Positions 56,775-64,000 of a DNA stretch of 64,000 nt are shown one piece after another; the first letter of the stretch is position 1, and every line of letters starts with the position of its first letter. The notes beneath the pieces are model-generated. The model searched no databases. It was not told the DNA's origin and saw nothing but the letters and a program-made list of their open reading frames with translations. Position numbers and translations under genes: made by a program. The stretch is from Nageia nagi. Taxonomy: Eukaryota; Pinophyta. The DNA lies in contig JBITNC010000001.1 of assembly GCA_050084985.1 (NCBI GenBank), positions 213,404,001 to 213,468,000 on the forward strand, in the 5' to 3' direction.

Positions 56775-59700
56775 GTGTGGAAGCTCTTCTTCTTGATGTG
56801 GAAGCTCTTTTGGTGTGGAAGCTCTTATTCCTTCAATTTTAAGGTCTTGGTGAGGTAAATTTTAAGAGAAGGTATAAATTTCCTCCTCATTTGGTTATCT
56901 TATGGATTATTATATTAGATACTAACATATTTTATGATATATTGGACCTTATTTTTTGCAAAATATGATCAAAATGGAAATAATATGTTATAGTTAAACT
57001 TGATTTGTTCTTATGACACTAACACATTTTGAACTATGTGTTAACTTTTTTGTTATTTGCAAAATATGGGTAATTTTTTACTATCCTCTAGTAAACATGT
57101 TGTTAATTTAAGAGGTTAGTATATAGAAATAACATATTGTAAGCCATTTATTAAAAAGGGTGTATTTTCCTTAATATATATATGATGAGAGCAATACAAA
57201 ATGATTTTACAATAATTTTTTAATTATTGCAAATAGCCCTTTTTTTAATTACATATCTCATAATAGCTATTTCATAGCTTAAAAAGGGGGAAAGGTATTT
57301 AAAAAATATATATATAATTTTTCCCATTACATTAGGGGTCATATTGTTTGGACATTTTTTAGAATAAAAAAAGGATACATTGAAAGGGTCTGCAAACTGT
57401 TTGACAAAATGCCTTGCCAATCGTAGCAATACCTAATGGATTCTCTAGTGGTTGTTTATGTAAGTCCACATCATCCTTCTGCAATTCAACTCTTATGAAT
57501 AGATTACATGTTCAGCTCAAGCTAACTGTTAAAGGATAAAGAAAAAGGCAATGCAAAAGCTAGAAAAAGGGCTCATTCTTTATCATTGCTTGAAAATCCA
57601 ATGCCTTGAAATCATCATTTCCATTTTCAAATATGCTTCCTCGATTGGCATTTTAAACTGATAGCATCCCTTCCATCATGAATAGCCCACTTCATATTAC
57701 CAATGTATGGTCTCCCAAAGTTTTTTTTCAACACTCTTGTATCCCCAAGTTGTCTCTAGCATCATTGGAATTAGTGCTGAGGCTACCAATTTTAGAAAGA
57801 GTGTCTACATCCAAATGTGTAGGCTGAAGCTTTTCTACTTCCAATCTAAGAGTACCTTTGATCAGTTTATGGGTCTTTCTTTTGGGATCTTGAAGCATAT
57901 AATACCTCATCCACCTTGCCTATTAGATGGAAGATGATTCTGCCACATCCCACATCTTTGTTTTAGTGGTTGTAGTGGTTGTGTGTGCCTACTGTGCCTT
58001 CTCCCTCCCTTCGTGGCCCTCTAATATTAACAAGGGTAGAAATAGATGGTCGTAAAGCCACCTTCACCTCCTTTATTCATCACTTGATCACCTCCATCAC
58101 CCTTATATAAATTTTAAGCACTATAAGCAATTGGGAATCAACGACATCCAAGAATCATGAAGATTATTATGCCCCTTGAGAATTTATTCAACAAGCATCT
58201 GCCAATCATAGGAAAAATAGAGTGTTTCAAGAACAATGTCTAGAGCCATATTGTCATGCTTGCCTGAATTTATTCTAGTGGATGATAAAAAAAAATGGAA
58301 TGTATAGTTCTATTATCCACCTTGTCTCATACAATATCCTTGCTTAGAGCACACTAATTCCACATTCTCCATCTCATTACCTCAAGACCCTACCACCTCC
58401 GCCTGCCACTACCCATGCGGCTTAACATGGCCTTTCCATTTTTTTCCATAGTAGTTATTGAGCATTTAATTTTGTTTTTAAGAAAGGGGATTTGATTTTT
58501 TTTCCTTTTTTTACCACCTAAGTCTTAAGGACCCAACCAAAACACTTGAGCATTAATTTTTGTTGACTACTTCCAAAACCAACGTATGCTCCTTCTTGGT
58601 AAGGGAAGGGTAGCCATCCTTTTTTTACCTAATGCATTTATTTTTTTGACTTGAAGTATTTTGGAGTGCTTGAAGTAAAAGAAGCATTAAATATGCATGA
58701 AGTAGGGGTATGGGTCTCCTTCTTTTACCATTTAATTCTGGAGACTTGGTAAGTAGTGAATATTTTTAACTTATTTCTACAATAAGGTCAAAAAATATTT
58801 TTAAGTTAAACTTAGCTTACCTTTTTAAAAATGCTTAGAATATTTTTTATTGCATGTTTAATTTACTAAGGTGCACATGCAATTTCTAGAATGCCAACCT
58901 CTTAGCATTTTTTTCTAAGCATGGTAATTTACTTAGGCAAAACATTTTTTTTGTAAAAATTTGCTAAGGTAATCTAAGTATGCTATTTTTTTTAAGTAAA
59001 CAAGGGAAATTTACTTAAAATGCATACTTAAAAGACAATTTTTATCATACAAGTTTTTTAGGGATAAAACTTTAAGTGAAAAGGGGGGAATTTGTATAAT
59101 TTTTTTTACTTAAAACTTTATCTTGCATGCTAAACTTGTAATACATGCCTCTTAATCTTGTTTGAGGAATAAAGAATGCCTAGTACTTAAAATTTTAAGT
59201 TAAATAATGCATGATGTATGTTTATTACTTAATTTTAAGTCATAGAATAATGCATGTTTAAGTTATGGATTAATGCTAAGTAGGACTTAGTTTTTTTTTA
59301 AATTCATTAATGTGATTGAATGAATTTATGAAATTGAGCAAAGTATGCAAAATGTAAAATGTCCTTTAGGGGTTAGTACAAAACCCATTGGACTTTTAAG
59401 GTTTTTCAAGTTCATGTGGATGATGTATTTTTACTTTATATTTTTGCACATTTGCTTTATACTTGCAAAACACAAAATATTGAAAGTAACCCCTAAAATG
59501 AACACATCCGCATGTACTTTTCCACAACATGACTTGTTTGGGGAGCCACGAGGGGAGGACAGGGCAAACTGGAGCCCTTTTATTTTGAAGAGCCAAGTGG
59601 TGGTAAGTCCATCTTAATTGACCCTAAGACCTTTGTTGGGTTGGACATAACTCTATTAGGTGGACAAGCATGTGTGTAGTGATACCACATGTCTGCACAT

Positions 59701-60052
59701 CCATTCAGGGATTATCTTGATAACTTAGGAGGAAAATTGAAAACCATAAAAAGATAATTAAAATGGCCGGTCCAAGATACGTCAGATTCTTGGAAAATAG
59801 TTGGTACTTCTCCTTGTGAGAGTATATTACTGACTAAGTTGAACTGGTTGAGGACTGGTAGTACCTAGGCTCCACCTTGTGGGCATCGAGGTGAAGGCCT
59901 AATTCTATACAAGAAAACAACCCCAACTTTATCCTCTACAGATCTTGGTTTATAAGTTTACACATGTGGGACATGTTTACTTATGTTTGATTTGTATAGA
60001 TGGTAAATTGTAAAAATTTGCATTCTTATTGCATATTTACTTTTATGTAGCA
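56775..60052. other. Unassigned 3.3 kb between copia PBS and gag
   Basis: Unusually long for a copia leader. 57420-58450 is richer in G+C than its surroundings and has coding-like minus-strand frames (see separate entry). 58450-59340 is extremely A/T-rich with ACTTAAAA/TTTAAGT wording. 59340-60050 looks like leader sequence before gag. No second PBS is seen. Confidence 0.5.
57420..58450 (-). pseudogene. Unidentified coding-like fragment
   Basis: Minus-strand text between 58000 and 57420 is protein-like: MRYYMLQDPKRKTHKLIKG, EVEKLQPTHLDVDTLSKIGS (57728-57910), then L-G-D-H-T-L-V-I, NGNDDFKALDFQAMIKNE and HKQPLENPLGIAT with a few stops. I do not recognise the family. It could be a captured host exon or a decayed ORF of an unknown element. 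Evidence is only reading-frame quality and base composition. Confidence 0.3.
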
Positions 60053-60960
60053 ATGTTTGAAACCTTCATACCCAAGCATATACTTGATGGTTCTAACTTC
60101 AGCATATGGGAACCTCATATGAAAGCTAAGTTACAAGCAAGGAAGCTGTGGTAGATAGTTAATGAAGACATGGTCACTCCTACAGATGAGAAGGCTCTTG
60201 AAATCTACAACTCAAAGAATGAGTTAGCAACTTCAATGATCTATCATGCAGTTTTAGATGACATCCTTCTCATGATCTCTTCTTCAACATCAGCAAAGGA
60301 AGCTTGGGCTAGGCTGAAGAAAATTTACCTTGGGTCAAAATTTTCAAGGAGGTTCACTATTCTACAAAAGGTTTTGCAATATCATCAAGTAGAAGATGAA
60401 AGTGTTTCTATTTACTTGAACAAAATCATTAACCTCAGGACACAACTGATTAGCTGTGGGTGCAACTGGATCAATGATGAGTTCATGGTCTTCATCATTC
60501 TTCAAAGCCTTTATACAAAGTTCAATAACTTTATCATAGTTATGGAGACTAGGCTCGATGATGAAGAAGATGTCATCTCTCTTGATAACCTTTCTAGACT
60601 ACTTCTAAAGCATGAGGAAACTTTGAACAAGAAAATGTTGAACTTTTCTCCAAAGGATAATAGCATTGCTCTAAGAGCAACCAAAACTCCTTTCAAGAAG
60701 AAGTTCAAACATTATAAATTCAAAGATAACAAATCCTCATCTACCATCAGGAAGCATGGCAACTTCAAGCAAAGGAATGACAAAGCTAGATTAAGCAATC
60801 CAACACCTCAAGAAAAGTTTGATGTAAATTGTAACTTTTGTGGCATCTTTGGGCACAAAGAGTATGATTTTTGTAAAAAGAAATTTGCTCAAAAAGGTAA
60901 GGGAAATGCAAATGTGAGAAATTTCAATAATAAAAAGAAGAACAAGCATGCTGCTACTGT
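60053..60960 (+). pseudogene. Copia Gag with zinc knuckle
   Basis: Starts M-F-E-T-F-I-P-K at 60053; one stop (Trp or Gln codon changed to TAG) near 60152, then open. Contains L-D-G-S-N-F-S-I-W, AWARLKKIYLGSKFSRRF, LQKVLQYHQVEDESVSIYL, DDEEDVISLDNLSRLLLKHE, typical of copia Gag (UBN2-type). The knuckle CNFCGIFGHKEYDFC has five instead of four residues between His and last Cys. Confidence 0.88.
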
Positions 60961-61384
60961 TGCCTACTACTTAATGACTCAAACTATTTCAAATGATTGG
61001 ATTGTTGATTTAGGATGCACTAATCACATGTGTTATGAAAAGGATAAGTTTGAAAACTTTCATAAGTACAAGAAGGATACAGTTGTGATAGGTGATAATA
61101 CAGTCCTTGATGTTCAAGGAATAGGGAGTGTGAAGATTCATGGAAAGGCTCTTGATAATGTCTTTTATGTGCCTAAACTAAGGATGAATCTTATCTCTGT
61201 AGTTCAAATTACAAGGAAAGGATACTCATTTGAGTTTACCTCACACTCCTGGTGTGTTAAGAAAGGACTTGCCACCTTGATGAAAGGATCAGTAAAGGAT
61301 GACCTTTATATTATGGATCAAGTTCCTTCAAAGATGTGTCTTGCTGCAAATGTTTGTTCAAAGGGTAATCTTTGGCATCAATGA
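60961..61384 (+). pseudogene. Copia protease
   Basis: NDWIVDLGCTNHMCYEKDKF: the catalytic Asp is kept but D-S-G reads D-L-G. Then V-x-I-G-D-N and VFYVPKLRMNLISV, as in plant copia elements. It ends at LWHQ before a stop at 61382. Confidence 0.85.
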
Positions 61385-62340
61385 TTAGGGCACCTTAACC
61401 ATAAGAGTATTTAAGATATGAAAAATCAAGAACCTATGGAAGGTTTACCTAATATTTCACCCACAATTGGTCTCTATGAAATGTGCATTCTAGAAAAGAT
61501 GAATAGGCAAATGTTTGAAAAATATAAGGCAACTTGAGCTACTTGTCCTCTTCAGCTTGTGCATTCAGATTTGATGGGTCTATTTCAGACTAAGTCTCTA
61601 GGGGGAGCTTCTTATGTTCTGACCTTCATTGATGACTTCAGTAGGATGACATTTGGTTATCTACTTAAGCACAAGGATCAAACTTTTGATAGGTTTAAAG
61701 ACTTCAAGGCTCTTATTGAAAATCAAACTGATTTTAAGATCAAGATGCTAAGATCTGATAATGGGGGTGAGTATAATAGCAATGAGTTTAATGACTATTG
61801 TGTTAAACATGGGATCAAGTAGCAATTTATAATCCCTTACACCCCTTAACAAAATGGAGTTGCTGAAAGGAAAAATTGAACCATTATGGAAATGGCAAGA
61901 TGCATGTTGGGTAACCTTCCTAGTTTCTTATGGGGTGAAGCTATTCACACTGCTATTCACACCCTAAATAGGTGTCCTACTAAAGTAGTTGAAGGTAAAA
62001 CTCTATATGAAGCATGGACAGGAAAGAAACCTAACATCTCACACTTTAGAGTCTTCAGTTGTGATGCATTTGCCTTCATTACCTCAAAGAAAAGAAATAA
62101 GTTGGATAAAAGATCAAAAAAATGCATCTTTGTGGGGTATGATAATTAGCATAGAGGTTACAGGCTCTACTCCTCATCCCATAAAATAGTCTTTATTTCT
62201 AGGGATGTCAAGTTCAATGAACTTCCTGAGGATACGACTTCTCATGCTGAGATGTCTAATTTAGATGATTCTTTTCCAGCACCTAACTAGTTGGATGATC
62301 ATGTAGGGAAGTCACCATAGGAGCAAAATTCTCCAGCTCA
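61385..62340 (+). pseudogene. Copia integrase
   Basis: After L-W-H-Q-stop the zinc part is damaged (L-Y-E-M-C for L-C-x-x-C). The core keeps VHSDLMGLF (first Asp), LRSDNGGEY (second Asp) and QNGVAERKN (Glu). Then LPSFLWGEAIHTAIHTLNRC, GKTLYEAWTGKKPNISHFRVF and KCIFVGYDN. Five or more stops, mostly single-base changes of Gln, Arg or Trp codons. Confidence 0.88.
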
Positions 62341-63300
62341 GAGAATTACAAGAAGTATGACCTTGAATAAATCTTTATTTGCCAAAATTGATAATATGAA
62401 TGAGCCATCAACCTTCAAAGAAGCTTCCAAGCAAGAGTGTTGGATTGAAGCTATGAAAGTTGAGTATGAGGTGCTCATGAAAAATGAAACTTGGGATTTG
62501 GTTCCTTATCCCAATGAGAAAAATGTGATTGGAAATAAATGGATATACAAGGTCAAGTACAATTCTGATGGAGAAATTGAAAAATATAAAGCAAGGTTAG
62601 TGGCCAAAGGATTCACTCAAAAATATGGTATTGATTATGAGGAAACCTTTGCTCCTATGGCCAAGATGCCTACTATCAGGATAATCCTTGCTCTTTCTGC
62701 AGCTCAAGGATGGAAAGTTTTTTCAACTTGATGTCAAGAGTGCATTTCTCAATGGTGACTTGGATGTAGAAATCTACATGAATCAACCAGAAGGATTTAT
62801 TCCAAAAGGAAAAGAGTCTCTTGTGTGTAAGCTAAAGAAGTCTCTGTATGGACTTAAGCAAGCACCTAGAGCATGGTATAAGAAAATTTTAGGATTCTTT
62901 GTAGATATTGGTTTTTCCAAGTGCTTCTCTAACTCAGATCTCTATGTACTCAATCAAGGAAAAGATGTGGTCTTAATTCTCCTTTATGTGGATGATCTTC
63001 TCATAATTGGCAATAATATTGAAATCATCCAAGAGTGCATATCCAAACTAAAGGCAACATTTGAAATGACTAATCTAGGTATATTGCATTACTATCTTGG
63101 GATGCAAGTATACCAACATAAAGATTGTACTTATCTTAGTCAATCTAAGTATATATCAGACATCTTACAAAAGTTTGGAATGGAGGAGTGTAGATATGTT
63201 GCAATACCTATTTCTCTTGGAATCATTGTATCTCTAAGCTCAGATTCTTAGTTGGCTGATGCTATAGGTTATAGGTAATTGATTGGTAGTCTTCTATATC
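62341..63300 (+). pseudogene. Copia reverse transcriptase
   Basis: ITRSMTLNKS at 62345 opens the domain; NETWDLVPYPNEKNVIGNKW, YKARLVAKGFTQKYGIDYEE, then a one-base insertion in the T run at about 62720-62726 shifts the frame. FQLDVKSAFLNGDL (first Asp), KSLYGLKQAPRAWY and LLYVDDLLIIG (intact Y-V-D-D), ending near FEMTNLGILHYYLGM and SKYISDIL. Apart from the shift the active site is complete. Confidence 0.9.
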
Positions 63301-63950
63301 TGACTATCTCTCAACCTGATATTGCCTTTGCAGTGAATCTGATGGCACGATTCATGCAAAAACCATATGTTGAACACCTCAATGCTATTAAACAAATCTT
63401 GAGGTATGTGGTAGGGACAAAGGATCTTGCTCTTAAGTATTCCAAAGTTCCCTTGATTGTTCTCTCTGGATTCTTAGATTTTGATTATGGGGGAGATAGA
63501 GATGATAGAAAATCAACCTCTGCATATGTGTTTAGCATTGGTTCAAGAGCTATTTCTTGGGCTTCCAAGAAGCAACCTACTATGACTCTTTCTACCATCA
63601 AAGCTGAATATCGAGCCATGTCTGTTGCCACCTAAGAAGCTATTTAGCTAAGGCATATTCTAAATGAAATTAGGTATAAGCAAAATGACCCATATCTTAT
63701 TTCTTCAGACAATCAATTGGCTATCTCTTTGGCTAAGAATCCTGTGTTCCATTAGAGAACCAAACATGTGGAAATCCAAGCCCATTTTATCAGGGAGAAG
63801 GTTCTAGATGACATCATACACTTGGAGTATTTTCCATCTACTAAAAACCCCACTAATTTATTCACCAAGCCCCTTCTTGAAGCTCAGTTCAGCAAGCTTA
63901 GGGATTCTCTTGGGTTGGTGAAGTTGCCCTCAAGGGGGAGTGAAGTTTGA
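63250..63950 (+). pseudogene. Copia RNase H
   Basis: GSLLYLTISQPDIAFAV, then G-F-L-D-F-D-Y-G-G-D (usually G-x-x-D-A-D-W-A-G), RKSTSAYVFSIGSRAISWAS, LSTIKAEYRAM (catalytic Glu), SSDNQLAISLAKNP (Asp), TKHVEIQAHFIREKV, ending at LPSRGSEV. Two stops near 63634-63650 and one near 63750. Confidence 0.88.
63932..63940 (+). promoter_or_regulatory. Copia polypurine tract
   Basis: AAGGGGGAG immediately before a TG; typical copia position right at the end of the RNase H frame. Confidence 0.75.
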
Positions 63951-64000
63951 ACTTTTGTTAGTGATGATAACTTCACCTCTAAGAGGCTCTTTTATTATTG
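63941..64000 (+). repeat. Start of copia 3' LTR, cut by window end
   Basis: TGAAGTTTGAACTTTTGTTAG follows the polypurine tract; only 60 bp visible. An alternative start at TGTTAG (63956) shares just six bases with the LTR at 56279. Confidence 0.45.

Larger units (their letters stand above)
60053..63950 (+). mobile_element. Ty1/copia gag-pol with 3' polypurine tract
   Basis: One continuous gag-protease-integrase-RT-RNase H order, the copia arrangement (integrase before RT), with about ten stops and one frameshift. It ends at AAGGGGGAG (63932-63940). The following TGAAGTTTGAAC would be the 3' LTR start, but this does not match the LTR at 56279. I therefore treat the link between them as open. 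Confidence 0.85.

Noticed and set aside
57728-57937. Two overlapping opposite-strand ORFs
   Set aside because: Only the minus-strand text reads like protein beyond the ORF limits; the plus-strand frame is treated as its shadow.

Overview
This window is AT-rich nuclear DNA of a land plant, most likely a gymnosperm with a large genome. It is packed with old, decayed, nested LTR retrotransposons and LINE pieces. I see no intact host gene, rRNA gene or CRISPR array. The organism call is inference from Tat-type Ty3/gypsy and plant-type Ty1/copia proteins, plant mobile domain (PMD) sequences, very low gene density and heavy transition-type decay.

Layout. (1) 1-11750, minus strand: a Ty3/gypsy Tat/Ogre-like element cut by the window edge. 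It has a 2.95 kb 5' LTR (8798-11750) carrying a 123-bp tandem array, a PBS, a leader, gag, protease, RT, RNase H, a second archaeal-type RNase H and the start of integrase. (2) 11751-19970: a plus-strand Ty3/gypsy integrase remnant whose end is duplicated in tandem (period about 699 bp). One copy is split by non-autonomous element A (12946-19064, plus; two 896-bp LTRs, TSD taacc; codes only for an intact 307-aa ORF1 and a broken gag). (3) 19971-26960: unassigned DNA, a CCCATGGG-rich degenerate repeat and a plus-strand LINE RT remnant. (4) 26966-54105, minus strand: a second Tat-like element. Its ends are defined by LTRs at 53276-54105 and 26966-27813 and by near-identical 5-bp target copies (aatag/aatgg). 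Two things are nested in it: a solo LTR (37298-38159, TSD aattt) and non-autonomous element B (44693-52477, minus; two 853-bp LTRs, TSD cccac). (5) 54106-56278: a plus-strand LINE endonuclease remnant preceded by a tRNA-like segment. (6) 56279-64000: a copia-type LTR with initiator-Met-type PBS, 3.3 kb of mostly unassigned DNA, then a full-length but broken copia gag-pol ending in a polypurine tract.

The main discovery candidate is an antisense gene carried by these retroelements. Elements A and B share LTR type, PBS, polypurine tract and 3' repeat modules but carry different gag modules. On the strand opposite to gag, both hold a TATA box exactly 153 nt upstream of an ATG, followed by a first exon of exactly 72 nt ending at a GTAC donor. 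In B this leads into a plant mobile domain, an acidic tail and a coiled-coil exon; in A that body is deleted. The large Tat-like element 2 independently carries a PMD pseudogene antisense, between integrase and its 3' LTR. This suggests that antisense PMD genes are a recurring cargo of this lineage, with their own promoter and splicing.

All boundaries and translations were read by eye; no alignments or database searches were run.
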